Shown: piece by piece, positions 53,767 through 64,000 of the stretch | Layout of the letters: each line of letters opens with the position of its first letter | How positions within the stretch are numbered: position 1 is the stretch's first letter | Assembly: GCF_003024525.3 (NCBI RefSeq) | Contig: NZ_CP035934.2 | Coordinates: forward strand, 3,224,001 to 3,288,000 | DNA: 64,000 nucleotides | Direction: 5' to 3' | Source of the DNA: Acinetobacter cumulans | Lineage (GTDB): Bacteria > Pseudomonadota > Gammaproteobacteria > Pseudomonadales > Moraxellaceae | Made by a program: the position numbers and the translations under genes | Notes under the pieces: model-generated | The model's input: only the letters and a program-made list of their open reading frames with translations | What the model was told of the DNA's origin: nothing | The model's database searches: none

Positions 53767-54862
53767 TTAAAGCCCTTGCTTCAAGCTAGCTTCAATAAAC
53801 TTATCTAAATCGCCATCCAATACCGCACCTGTATTTGAGCTTTCTACACTGGTACGCAAATCTTTAATACGCGAGTCATCTAAAACGTAAGAACGGATTT
53901 GACTGCCCCAGCCAATATCAGACTTGGTGTCTTCTAAAGCTTGTGCTGCATCGTTACGTTTTTTCATCTCTAATTCATAGAGTTTTGCACGTAATTGTTT
54001 CCAAGCATGGTCACGGTTGGCGTGCTGTGAACGCTGGTTCTGACATGCCACCACAATACCTGTTGGCGCATGCGTCAAACGTACCGCAGAGTCAGTTTTG
54101 TTAATGTGCTGACCGCCCGCGCCTGATGCACGGTAAGTATCTGTACGAACATCCGCAGGGTTAATATCAATTTCGATATTGTCATCCACTTCAGGCGAAA
54201 CGAAAACTGCAGAGAATGAAGTATGACGACGGTTACCTGAGTCAAATGGTGACTTACGAACGAGACGGTGTACACCAGATTCAGTACGTAACCAACCGTA
54301 TGCATACTCACCTTCTACACGGATCGTTGCAGATTTAATCCCTGCCACATCACCATCAGACTCTTCCATCACTTCTGCTTTAAAGCCATGACGTTCGATC
54401 CAACGTAAGTACATACGTAGTAGCATAGACGCCCAGTCTTGTGCCTCCGTACCACCAGAACCTGCTTGAATTTCGACATAACAAGGGTTCGGGTCCATTG
54501 GATTACTGAACATACGACGGAATTCTAATTTTGCAAGCTCTTCTTCAGCAGTGGTTAATTCTGCTTGTACATCCACCAATAAGCTTTCATCTTCAGCTTC
54601 AACAGCCAAATCCAGCATGGCTTGTGCGTCATCTAATTGCTCAGACAAACCTTCAAGCACATTAATGACATTTTCAAGCTCGCCTTTTTCTTTGGCCATT
54701 GCTTGTGCGCGACTTTGGTCATTCCAAATCGCTGGGTCTTCTAATTCACGGAGAACTTCTTCTAAACGCTCTTTCTTTAGATCGTAGTCAAAGATACCCC
54801 CGTAGCGTTTGACCACGTTCGTTCAAGTCTTTTAGCTGGAGTAGATAAGGATTAATTTCCAC
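53767..54862 (-). CDS. prfB: Peptide chain release factor 2, with programmed +1 frameshift
   Basis: RF2 releases peptides at UAA and UGA. The main frame (54789 down to 53767) includes the GGQ loop in [20 protein letters not shown] and the region [19 protein letters not shown]. The first 24 codons are in another frame from GTG 54862 ([20 protein letters not shown]) and end at CTT-TGA-C, with the in-frame stop TGA at 54790-54788. A GGGGG Shine-Dalgarno-like run sits just before it. Slipping one base joins the frames to give about 364 residues, the normal RF2 length. This is the classic autoregulatory frameshift. The start codon GTG is unusual. Confidence 0.96.
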
Positions 54863-55045
54863 GTGAATTCTCTCAAATCAAAATTTTGGCTTAAATAGCC
54901 CGCAATTATAGCACAGACCGTTTATGCAATTTCAGCCCCAACATGCGAATCATCGATTGACTTTGGTGCTTACTTTATAAACAATACGCACGCTTTTGAA
55001 GCATTTGCTGCACTTTTTTTACATACAAAACTAGGATAATAAATA

Positions 55046-55846
55046 ATGAATAAATTATTCATCGCATTGGGTTTAATGGGTTTAGCAAGTACAAGCTTTG
55101 CTTATAATGGCCAAGTTGAAGGGGGCTATACATTCCGTGATTATGATAGCAATGCTGTAGATACTTCTGGCTTATTTGAACTAAAAGGCACTTTCTACTT
55201 CGACAATGTCAACGCGAAAGGCCCTTTAAATGAAGCAGCGTTCTTAGGCCATAACAGCAATGTTTATTTAGGCTATGCTTACGACTTCACCAAACTCAAT
55301 ACAATATTAGGCCAAACACCTAAAGATGAAACCAACCTTTTCACAGCTGGTATTGAGTACTTTGTCGATCAATTTTATGTCAATGCTGAACTCGGTTATG
55401 GTCAAGAATCAGTTAAGCCACCGAAAAAAGACTATGATATTTTCACTTACCGCGCGCTTGCTGGTTATATGCCAATTTCAAACTTGCTTTTGGCTGCAGG
55501 GATTGATGGCTACAATACCGACCTTCCAAATTCTGATGACACTCGTTTTGCCATCCAAGCAAAATATGTAGCACCAGTAAGCAATGGCCAATCGATTAAT
55601 CTAGAAGCTGGCGCTGAGTTTGGGGATATTGACGAAGTTCGTTTAGGTGCTGATTACTACATTAACCCTGCTCTAAGCCTAGGTGTGGGTTATGAATCTA
55701 TCGACTACGGCAACAATACTGCTGATGAAGATACCTTCCTGATTCGTAGCAAATACTTCATCAATCCAAACTTTGCTGTGGGCGGCGCAGTTGGTTTTGG
55801 TGATGATCTAAACACCTACAACATCAATGCAACTTTACGCTTCTAA
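55046..55846 (+). CDS. Putative porin, Omp33-36-related
   Basis: A 266-residue outer-membrane barrel. The signal peptide MNKLFIALGLMGLASTSFA is cleaved before YNGQVEGGYTF. It shares GPLNEAAFLGHNSN with the Omp33-36 block, has alternating strands throughout, and ends in Phe (NATLRF). AGGA precedes the ATG. It forms a tandem with the 56171 gene, each with its own terminator. Channel specificity unknown. Confidence 0.88.
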   Translation: MNKLFIALGLMGLASTSFAYNGQVEGGYTFRDYDSNAVDTSGLFELKGTFYFDNVNAKGPLNEAAFLGHNSNVYLGYAYDFTKLNTILGQTPKDETNLFTAGIEYFVDQFYVNAELGYGQESVKPPKKDYDIFTYRALAGYMPISNLLLAAGIDGYNTDLPNSDDTRFAIQAKYVAPVSNGQSINLEAGAEFGDIDEVRLGADYYINPALSLGVGYESIDYGNNTADEDTFLIRSKYFINPNFAVGGAVGFGDDLNTYNINATLRF

Positions 55847-55873
55847 TCTTCTAAATTTGCAATAAGATTGTAT

Positions 55874-55906
55874 AAAAAAGACGCGTTTTTAGACGCGTCT
55901 TTTTTC
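55874..55906 (+). terminator. Terminator of the first tandem porin
   Basis: AAAAGACGCGT pairs with ACGCGTCTTTT around 6 nt. Confidence 0.9.
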
Positions 55907-56087
55907 TTAAACACATCTAATACCCCCAACAATAAAGATTAAAAAACAAACAAAAACAATGAAATTCACAAAAAATCCTTAATTTTAATAAAACTAAACA
56001 TTATATTTTTTACATTAATATTCAAAAAGATAGTGAACATATTTTACATAAAATTACCGTGGAAACATTTCTGTAACTTTCTAAAAT

Positions 56088-56115
56088 TTGACGGGGCTGA
56101 AAATTTCTCTAGACT
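56088..56115 (+). promoter_or_regulatory. Promoter of the second tandem porin
   Basis: TTGACG (56088-56093), 16 bp, TAGACT (56110-56115). It lies in the 324-bp AT-rich gap between the two porin genes, which otherwise contains only the upstream terminator. Confidence 0.55.
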
Positions 56116-56170
56116 GAAACTTGTAACAAAAAATGTATTTATTAAGGCAAATTTCAGAGGGGTATGATCC

Positions 56171-56956
56171 ATGAAAAAATTAGCACTTGCTTCAGCACTA
56201 CTTTCAGTTGTTGCAATTACAGGTACTGCTCATGCATACCAAGCAGAAGTTGGCGCGTCAGCAGCCTATATTGATCCAGACAATGGTAGTTCAGGTAGCG
56301 AATTCGGTGTAAATGGTAAATATTACTTTAAGCCTGTTCAAACACGTAACGCACCACTTGCAGAAGCTGCGTTCCTTGACCGCGCAAGCAATGTTAATGC
56401 ACATGCAACATTTGCAGATCGTGGTGATGTAGACGACAACACTTACGGCGCTGGCATTGAATACTTCGTGCCAAACTCTGACTTTTACTTAAGCGGTGAC
56501 ATCAGCCGTAATAATTTAGAAGTTAAAACACCACTTGGCAAACGTGACTTTGACACCACTTATTATGCAGCTGAAGTGGGTTACCTTCCAGCACCTGGTT
56601 TCTTAGTTGCTGCGGGTGTGAAAGGTTATGATAACGACAATGACAGCGGTGCAGATCCAACAATTCGTGCCAAATACGTAACAACACTAAGCAATGGTAA
56701 AGACATCAACTTAGAAGCTGGCGCGTCATTTGGTGACCTAGATGAATTTAATGTGAAAGCAGATTACTTCATCGACAAAACATTCAGTGTAGGTGCTGAT
56801 TACTACAACAATGATCTTACTGATCAAAGCGAAGTAGGCATTAATGCACGTAAATTCATCAATCAACAAGTCAGCCTAGAAGGCCGTGTTGGATTTGGTG
56901 AAGCTGGTAAAAATGATTACAACTCATTTGGCGTAGCAGCAAAATACCGCTTCTAA
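56171..56956 (+). CDS. Putative porin, Omp33-36-related
   Basis: A 261-residue barrel with signal peptide MKKLALASALLSVVAITGTAHA, cleaved before YQAEVGASAAYID. The shared block is NAPLAEAAFLDRASN; the segment LSNGKDINLEAGASFGDLDE parallels VSNGQSINLEAGAEFGDIDE of the upstream porin, so the two are paralogues. The protein ends in Phe (AAKYRF). AGAGGGG is a strong Shine-Dalgarno. Confidence 0.9.
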   Translation: MKKLALASALLSVVAITGTAHAYQAEVGASAAYIDPDNGSSGSEFGVNGKYYFKPVQTRNAPLAEAAFLDRASNVNAHATFADRGDVDDNTYGAGIEYFVPNSDFYLSGDISRNNLEVKTPLGKRDFDTTYYAAEVGYLPAPGFLVAAGVKGYDNDNDSGADPTIRAKYVTTLSNGKDINLEAGASFGDLDEFNVKADYFIDKTFSVGADYYNNDLTDQSEVGINARKFINQQVSLEGRVGFGEAGKNDYNSFGVAAKYRF

Positions 56957-56975
56957 TTCAAATTAGATTCTCCAC

Positions 56976-57006
56976 AAAAAAAACCGCTCTTAAGAGCGGT
57001 TTTTTT
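56976..57006. terminator. Bidirectional terminator between porin and recJ
   Basis: AACCGCTCTT pairs with AAGAGCGGTT as an uninterrupted palindrome (56982-57001) with A-run left and T-run right. Confidence 0.9.
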
Positions 57007-57044
57007 GTACTTAATTAAATGTACAGTGATTTAGCCCTACCCCA

Positions 57045-58748
57045 TTACTGCTCCAAATGCAGAACTCTGAGCTGTAAATTAGTCACGCCATTAAAAGTGT
57101 TTTTATCCAGCTCATACACTATACGAAGCTCGGATTGCATAGGATCAAACTGATATTTATCCGCAGCATTAAAAGCAATCGCATCAACCACTTGCCCTGA
57201 AGCCAGCGCCAAACGTAGTTTTAAATGGGTGTCTTTCAGCCAGCGATAGTCAACCACCTTAAACATCCCATCAAAAATGGGTGCAGGAAATTTTTGCCCC
57301 CAAGGGCTTAAGTTTTGTAAAAGATCGACCGTTTCAAGATGAAAAGCATAATCAGGAAGCTCACCATCAGTCCACAAAACTGCTTGAAATAGCTGTTCAT
57401 CTTGTGTGGCCATCAAGGCCTCAAAAAATTGCTTAAATTCTTCAAAATGCTCTTTTAAAATACTTAAGCCTGCAGCAGCAGCATGTCCACCAAAATGACT
57501 GATCAAATGCGGATATTGCTCGGCAATTTGCTCTATACAATCTCGGATATGAATGCCCTCAATTGAACGCGCTGAGCCCTTAATATGCAAGCCATCTTCA
57601 TCCGAAGCAAAGACAATACTCGGTCGATGGAACTGCTCTTTTAAACGTCCTGCGACAATCCCAATCACACCTTGGTGCCAATGGGGTTCATACATAATAA
57701 GCGCTGAAGGCAAGTCTTGTATATCGAGTTGAATCGTCTCTAGCTCAGCCAGAGCTTCTTGCTTAATTTTACCTTCAACTTGACGGCGCTCAACATTCAA
57801 TTGATTCAGTTGCTGCGCCAAAGCATAGGCCTGATTCAAATCTTGCGCCAATAGACATTCAATGCCGATGTCCATCGTTTCCATACGGCCAGCCGCATTA
57901 ATCCGTGGCCCAAGCACAAAACCTAGATCCTGCGCTTTAAGGCTTGCTGGATCACGCCCAGCAATATCTAATAACGCAGTAATACCTGGGCGACACTGCC
58001 CTTGCTGGATGCGCTTTAAGCCCGCATCAATTAAAATTCGATTATTATAATCGAGGCTTGCGACATCGGCATAAGTGCCTAAAGCGACCAAATCCAAATA
58101 CTGCACCACAGCTGCAGTGGATTTTCCGAGCTTTTTACGGTGGGTCGCCAAATTGGCCAATACATAAAAAGCCACCCCAACACCTGCTAAGGCTTTACTT
58201 AGAAATGGGCAACCTAGCTGATTCGGATTGACTACTGCTTCTGCATGAGGCGTTGGCTTAGTGGTTAAATGGTGATCTGTGATAATCACCTGCATGCCAT
58301 GCGCCTGTGCTTGCGCTACACCAGTATGACTGGAAATACCATTGTCGACCGTAATGAGTAAATCTGGGGTATAAGTACAAAATGCCAAATCAGCAATCGC
58401 AGGCGTTAGGCCATAACCATATTTAAAACGGTCTGGGACTAAATACTCAACCTGTGCACCCATTTGACGAAGTACTAAGACCATCAGTGCCGTACTTGTC
58501 GCACCATCCGCATCATAATCCCCAACAATCACAATCTTCTGCTGCTGGTCTATGGCCTGATCAATGCGCTGAATAGCTTGCTCGAGCCCTTTCATTTCAG
58601 GGGCGAGTAAAAATTTAAGCTTTAAATCTAATTCTTGTTCCGACCTAACACCACGACGTGCCAAAATTTCGGCAATAAAGGGCGCAACGCCCTGAAAAGA
58701 TTCAGGGCGTGACAATAAGGGTCTATGTTTAATTAACATCTTAGGCAT
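57045..58748 (-). CDS. recJ: Single-stranded-DNA-specific 5'-3' exonuclease
   Basis: RecJ degrades 5' ssDNA in recombination and mismatch repair. The DHH phosphoesterase motifs are visible: IVIVGDYDADGATSTALMVL, LLITVDNGISSH, MQVIITDHHLTT, and the DHHA1 part SHFGGHAAAAGLSI. From ATG 58748 the protein is 567 residues. That ATG overlaps the pdxH stop in TAATG, implying translational coupling; the longer frame to 58775 would overlap pdxH further. Confidence 0.96.
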   Translation of the reverse strand: MPKMLIKHRPLLSRPESFQGVAPFIAEILARRGVRSEQELDLKLKFLLAPEMKGLEQAIQRIDQAIDQQQKIVIVGDYDADGATSTALMVLVLRQMGAQVEYLVPDRFKYGYGLTPAIADLAFCTYTPDLLITVDNGISSHTGVAQAQAHGMQVIITDHHLTTKPTPHAEAVVNPNQLGCPFLSKALAGVGVAFYVLANLATHRKKLGKSTAAVVQYLDLVALGTYADVASLDYNNRILIDAGLKRIQQGQCRPGITALLDIAGRDPASLKAQDLGFVLGPRINAAGRMETMDIGIECLLAQDLNQAYALAQQLNQLNVERRQVEGKIKQEALAELETIQLDIQDLPSALIMYEPHWHQGVIGIVAGRLKEQFHRPSIVFASDEDGLHIKGSARSIEGIHIRDCIEQIAEQYPHLISHFGGHAAAAGLSILKEHFEEFKQFFEALMATQDEQLFQAVLWTDGELPDYAFHLETVDLLQNLSPWGQKFPAPIFDGMFKVVDYRWLKDTHLKLRLALASGQVVDAIAFNAADKYQFDPMQSELRIVYELDKNTFNGVTNLQLRVLHLEQ

Positions 58749-59404
58749 TAAGGCATCAGTCTTTGCAGTGTCCAAACACCATCTACTTTTTCATAGCTCA
58801 AGCGATCATGCAAACGGTTTGGTCGCCCTTGCCAAAACTCATAATGGTCTGGCTGTAAACGGTAGCCTCCCCAAAATTCTGGCTTATTGAGTACCGTTTG
58901 ACTTTCAACCTGATCATGTAAGCGCTGAAAGCGATCTTGCAGTTCTTCACGACTTTCAATCACACCACTTTGTGGTGTACTAATATGCGCAGCAATTTGA
59001 CTGTCACGTGGACGCTTATGGTAATAGTCTATGGACTCAGCTTCATCAATTTTAATCACGCGTCCGCTCACACGAATTTGACGCTCTTGCTCTTGCCAAT
59101 AAAACAGCAATTCCGCATACGGGTTCTCAGCAAGATCATTGCCTTTTTGGCTGTCATAGTTGGTATAAAAATCATAACCCAACAAGGTTGCGCCACGTAG
59201 CAAGACCGTACGTACATGTGGACGACCTTGCGCATTAGAGGTTGCCAAAGACATTGCATAAGGCTCAGGTAATTGAGCCTCTAATGCGTGATTAAACCAA
59301 GCCAAAAACTGCTCATGTGGATCTGCATTTACCTGATCCTCATGCAACTCTGCCTTTTGATAACTCAGACGAAGCTCACTTAAGTCTTTAATCACATCAC
59401 TCAC
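58748..59404 (-). CDS. pdxH: Pyridoxamine/pyridoxine 5'-phosphate oxidase
   Basis: PdxH oxidises PNP and PMP to pyridoxal phosphate using FMN. The 218 residues are normal. Motifs: EPYAMSLATSNAQGRPHVRT, FYTNYDSQKGNDLAENP, FYWQEQERQIRVSGRV, and the C-terminal FWQGRPNRLHDR with LQRLMP ending. It is coupled to recJ through a TAATG overlap and lies 14 bp after glmM, so glmM-pdxH-recJ may be one transcript. Confidence 0.97.
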   Translation of the reverse strand: MSDVIKDLSELRLSYQKAELHEDQVNADPHEQFLAWFNHALEAQLPEPYAMSLATSNAQGRPHVRTVLLRGATLLGYDFYTNYDSQKGNDLAENPYAELLFYWQEQERQIRVSGRVIKIDEAESIDYYHKRPRDSQIAAHISTPQSGVIESREELQDRFQRLHDQVESQTVLNKPEFWGGYRLQPDHYEFWQGRPNRLHDRLSYEKVDGVWTLQRLMP

Positions 59405-59418
59405 AGTACAACTCCCAA

Positions 59419-60750
59419 TTAGACAGCATTGGCACGAACAGCATCCGCCAAATGATTGGCCAAAGCTGTAACTTCTGCCAAGTCATCTCCTTCAACCATC
59501 ACACGGATCACAGGTTCTGTACCTGATTTACGAATTAATAAACGACCACGGCCTTTCAATTGCGCTTCTGCTTTTTCAAATTCAGTGACTAAAGCAGGGA
59601 CTGAGTATGGATCAAACATAGCCTCTAAACGCACATTGACCAACACATTCGGCAGGAGTTTAAAATCTGCAACCAATTCATCTAAAGCTTTTTGTTGCTC
59701 AACCATGACTGTTAAAACTTGCAGTGAAGCAATAATGGCATCGCCTGTGGTGCTCTTGTCTAAGGTTAAAATATGGCCCGATGGCTCGCCACCAATCGCC
59801 CAACCTTTTTCTTCTAAACCTTGTAATACATAGCGATCGCCTACTTTAGCACGTAGTAGTTCTACACCCGCTTTTTCAAGTGCCAGTTCAAGCGCCATAT
59901 TGGACATTAAAGTACCGACTATACCTGCCGGTTTATGCTTCGCTTTGGTCGCAAGAATATACAGAATATGATCGCCTGTAATTTGCTGACCATGTTGATC
60001 TACCATAATTACACGGTCTGCATCGCCATCAAAAGCGATACCTACATCAGCTTTATACTGAACCACTGCTTGTTGTAAGCTTTCAGGATGCGTAGAGCCA
60101 CAGCCTTCATTAATATTTAAACCATTCGGCTCATTATGTATAGCAATGACTTTGGCACCCAATTCACGATACACCGCAGGACCAACGTTATAAGCCGCAC
60201 CATTGGCACAGTCCACAACGATTGTAAGATCATTCAAATCATAATGGTAAGGAAAGGAAGACTTACAAAATTCAATATAGCGACCCTGAGCATCGTCTAC
60301 ACGAACACTCTTACCTAAGTTTGCAATATCATCAATAATCAATTCTTTTTCTAATTCTTGATTAATTTCTTCCTGTAATGCATCTGGTAATTTTTTACCT
60401 TCGCTAGAAAAAAATTTAATTCCATTATCAAAGTACGGGTTATGTGAAGCTGAAATCACAATACCTAAGTTTGCATGCAATGCACGAGTCAAATGTGCAA
60501 TTGCAGGTGTAGGCAATGGACCCAGTAAATGGACATATACACCTGCTGCATTTAAACCTGACTGTAAAGCAGACTCTAGAATATAGCCTGAAAGTCGCGG
60601 GTCTTTACCCATTACAACAACTGGTTTGGCTTTTTTACTATGGCGTTTGATGACTTTACCAGTGGCAAAACCTAATTTTAATGCAAATTCAGGGGTAATT
60701 GGCATCACACCAAATTTACCACGAATACCATCGGTACCAAAATAGCTCAT
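59419..60750 (-). CDS. glmM: Phosphoglucosamine mutase
   Basis: GlmM converts glucosamine-6-P to glucosamine-1-P for UDP-GlcNAc, needed for peptidoglycan and LPS. ATG 60750 gives [14 protein letters not shown] and 443 residues, the family norm; the frame to 60819 is an extension without support. The catalytic phosphoserine is in [15 protein letters not shown], the metal loop is [13 protein letters not shown], the sugar loop GGEPSGH, and the phosphate loop [12 protein letters not shown]. Confidence 0.97.
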   Translation of the reverse strand: MSYFGTDGIRGKFGVMPITPEFALKLGFATGKVIKRHSKKAKPVVVMGKDPRLSGYILESALQSGLNAAGVYVHLLGPLPTPAIAHLTRALHANLGIVISASHNPYFDNGIKFFSSEGKKLPDALQEEINQELEKELIIDDIANLGKSVRVDDAQGRYIEFCKSSFPYHYDLNDLTIVVDCANGAAYNVGPAVYRELGAKVIAIHNEPNGLNINEGCGSTHPESLQQAVVQYKADVGIAFDGDADRVIMVDQHGQQITGDHILYILATKAKHKPAGIVGTLMSNMALELALEKAGVELLRAKVGDRYVLQGLEEKGWAIGGEPSGHILTLDKSTTGDAIIASLQVLTVMVEQQKALDELVADFKLLPNVLVNVRLEAMFDPYSVPALVTEFEKAEAQLKGRGRLLIRKSGTEPVIRVMVEGDDLAEVTALANHLADAVRANAV

Positions 60751-60819
60751 GTATGTCTCACTTCTTAATGGGTGATTTGCATCATCCTTTTCATTACGAA
60801 ATACTTTACACCAAAACAA

Positions 60820-60853
60820 AAAAAACCGTCAGTTGAATGACGGCTTTTTTACG
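60820..60853. terminator. Terminator between guaB and glmM
   Basis: CCGTCA pairs with TGACGG (60824-60841), with a long A-run on the left that reads as T-run for minus-strand guaB transcripts. Confidence 0.85.
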
Positions 60854-60873
60854 CTACTGCTCAGACTAAAATA

Positions 60874-62367
<1,494 letters not shown>

Positions 62368-62569
62368 CTATTATAAACAAAAATTTGCTTTTTATTCATG
62401 CCTATTTCAAGCAATGCAGATTTTTTTTGTCAAAAGTGACCATTAATTTTTTTATTATTCTCTCAAGCATTGATTTTATCTTGCTTTATTTCAAGGCACT
62501 TGCTTTTTAAACACTCAATTTTTTATGTTACAAAAGTGAAGCCCTTGCTTCACTCTTGTAGTCACTAAT

Positions 62570-62926
62570 TTAACTCACTTGATCAAAATGCTCAGTAAGT
62601 GCTGGTTCCAGGGCAACCAAAGGAATTAAATTGTAAGCCCGACGTGCTTTATTACATTGCGCATCTGCAACCTGTACATCCTTACAAGATTCACTACGCT
62701 GGTTATACACCCCACAACTGACCTGCCGACCAATTTCACCTTCTAGGGCAATACAACGCGGTGAACTTTGATTGGTTCCGACCATACATGAATATACGGC
62801 CGTCACTGGCTCTGTATAGTGCTCAGGTAAGTTCAAACCCTCTGCCCAATAAAACGATACCCTAAAAAAGGCGCAACAAGCGCCACAGCTTAAACACGCA
62901 TCCTGTGTTGGAACTTGAGACAACAT
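62570..62926 (-). CDS. YkgJ family cysteine-cluster protein
   Basis: A 118-residue protein with the putative metal-chelating pattern of the YkgJ/UPF0153 family: CLSCGACCAFFRVSFYW near the N terminus, then CMVG, SPRCIAL, VSCGVYNQRSESCKDV and AQCNKARR. The cysteines probably bind zinc or an iron cluster; the function is unknown. Not clearly in an operon. Confidence 0.9.
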   Translation of the reverse strand: MLSQVPTQDACLSCGACCAFFRVSFYWAEGLNLPEHYTEPVTAVYSCMVGTNQSSPRCIALEGEIGRQVSCGVYNQRSESCKDVQVADAQCNKARRAYNLIPLVALEPALTEHFDQVS

Positions 62927-63025
62927 TTTTTACTATTCTCGTCATCTAAAACATTCATTTTTGGACGAAAAATTTTAAAAAATGCTGATTTTCAACTCAA
63001 TATTTTTCTTTGAATACCGCGTTCA

Positions 63026-63823
63026 TTATTCTGGGCAAGTAAAGACGGTTTCATCCATTAAATCGATACCGCATTCCAGCGTTTCAATCCAATCCAAGAA
63101 TTGATTGATTTGTGTTTTGCCTACAAATGGAGTGCCATGCTGTGGCACGATCATTTCTACGTCCATAGTACGCACCATTTGCACCCACAAACGAATCACT
63201 TTGTTTGAACACATATAGCGTTGATGGAAGCCTTTCATTTTTGGAATATGCGCAGCAAAGTTTTCTAATGGTTTTGATGCATCATCCACCATCGATGCAC
63301 CCATATCGCCAGAAAATAGAATTTTGGCAATTGGATCGTAAAACTGGAAATTACCCACCGAATGTAGGAAATGTGCAGGCACCGCAATAATCTTACTTTC
63401 GCCCAAGCTAATCACCTGACCATGGTCTGGTAATTCAATTAGACGATCTAACCAGTTGCCCTTCATACGATCGCTCATAAAAGAAGAGTTTAAGTGTGGT
63501 AAGAAACGTGCCCATAGCTTTGATGCCACAATTTTGGCATCGGTATACACCAACCAACGTGGCATTGAGGTAATAATGTCTGGATCTTGATGCGATGCCA
63601 TCACCAAATCCAAATTGGTCAAGCGTGTGTACTTATTTAATTCCATAGTCAGGGGGACATAGGTCAAGTCACCCCCTGGATCAAGTACTGCAGCACGGCC
63701 ATTATCAATGATCAGGAATTGGTTGGCCTGTACACCTTCACCTTTAACCAAACTGGTAAAGCTGATGCATTTATGAATGCCATTATCAAATAAGACCTGC
63801 GATGTAGTACGTTCAAAAGCCAT
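63026..63823 (-). CDS. MBL-fold di-iron protein (ODP/flavodiiron-like)
   Basis: A 265-residue metallo-beta-lactamase-fold protein. Metal ligands can be placed at H78-Q-D80-P-D82 (HQDPD), H151 or H154 (PAHFLHSVG), D173 (FSGDMG) and H229 (PQHGTP), the layout of flavodiiron proteins and of oxygen-binding di-iron (ODP) proteins, but with Asp where flavodiiron proteins have Glu. There is no flavodoxin domain. O2 or NO binding or reduction is the likely chemistry; the physiological role is unknown. GGGG precedes the ATG. Confidence 0.8.
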   Translation of the reverse strand: MAFERTTSQVLFDNGIHKCISFTSLVKGEGVQANQFLIIDNGRAAVLDPGGDLTYVPLTMELNKYTRLTNLDLVMASHQDPDIITSMPRWLVYTDAKIVASKLWARFLPHLNSSFMSDRMKGNWLDRLIELPDHGQVISLGESKIIAVPAHFLHSVGNFQFYDPIAKILFSGDMGASMVDDASKPLENFAAHIPKMKGFHQRYMCSNKVIRLWVQMVRTMDVEMIVPQHGTPFVGKTQINQFLDWIETLECGIDLMDETVFTCPE

Positions 63824-63960
63824 ACCAATTCCCCAAAATTTTCTTTTAAAAATTGAATTTATATATGTGTCTACGATATAGAGATTTAGTTAAAGTTACA
63901 ACAAGCAAAATAGACTATATTGTCTGAAATATCAGTGAATTGGTTCACATTTATAAGCAA

Positions 63961-63990
63961 AAAATCCTGAGCTTTTAACTCAGGATTTAA
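63961..63990. terminator. Hairpin terminator at the right edge
   Basis: AAATCCTGAG pairs with CTCAGGATTT around 7 nt. The gene it serves is probably outside the window to the right. Confidence 0.7.
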
Positions 63991-64000
63991 TTGAATATTA

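Overview
The window looks like chromosomal DNA of an Acinetobacter species (Moraxellaceae, Gammaproteobacteria). I base this on low GC content, an Omp33-36-type porin with two relatives, an ssb/YajR-type MFS/uvrA neighbourhood, a CrbS/CrbR-actP-acs acetate set, a KUP potassium transporter, and the style of the intergenic repeats. No phage, IS transposase, CRISPR array or rRNA operon is visible. Almost all genes are intact core genes. The exceptions are hisF, cut by the left edge, and an aquaporin gene broken by an in-frame stop.

Layout. 1-8 kb: hisF end, a di-iron membrane hydroxylase divergent from an AraC regulator, the interrupted aqpZ, a membrane-anchored DRGH nuclease, a secreted Ala/Pro-rich protein, and kup. 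8-9 kb: tRNA-Ser(GGA) and tRNA-Thr(TGT) flanking a small hypothetical gene. 9-17 kb: a flavin oxidoreductase plus methyltransferase pair, pirin/YcaC/LysR, ahpC, TetR with a hotdog thioesterase, ssb. 17-25 kb: MFS, DUF475/TerC, TenA, GlpM, a Fur-box-preceded small Cys protein, DUF1304, uvrA. 25-30.4 kb is the accessory-looking part: an AT-rich KAP-type P-loop NTPase gene bounded by repeat elements, a GGDEF cyclase, and a 1-kb intergenic region carrying two well-formed promoter-terminator pairs without ORFs. 30.4-33.5 kb: Omp33-36, a 2TM-channel-like protein, a lipoprotein. 33.5-48 kb: acetate uptake and activation (actP, DUF485, CrbS, CrbR, acs), interleaved with a dimethylsulfone/sulfonate module (FMN reductase, SfnG, SfnB-like dehydrogenase) and riboflavin synthase. 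48-64 kb: DUF805, MscS, rsmE, waaA, ArsR with an Old Yellow Enzyme, prfB with its programmed frameshift, two tandem porins, recJ-pdxH, glmM, guaB, a YkgJ protein and an MBL-fold di-iron protein.

How genes work together. Acetate imported by ActP is activated by Acs, and CrbS/CrbR is the expected switch for both. SfnG needs reduced FMN from the adjacent reductase, and riboflavin synthase next door makes the flavin precursor. The ArsR regulator with two cysteines precedes an ene-reductase, suggesting electrophile sensing.

Best candidates for something new: (i) three-fold tandem hairpin elements at 27.1-27.6 kb, with a relative at 50.6 kb, whose hairpins expose GGA in the loop as in CsrA/RsmA sites; (ii) the small-RNA cluster at 29.5-29.95 kb, one member having a Fur-like site over its -10; (iii) the KAP NTPase as a lone acquired gene; (iv) a 9-mer, GAATTTAAA, present seven times in 414 bp of one methyltransferase gene; (v) a consensus-perfect Fur box before an uncharacterised Cys-containing protein. 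All functional statements rest on reading the sequence and remembered family features; nothing was searched.
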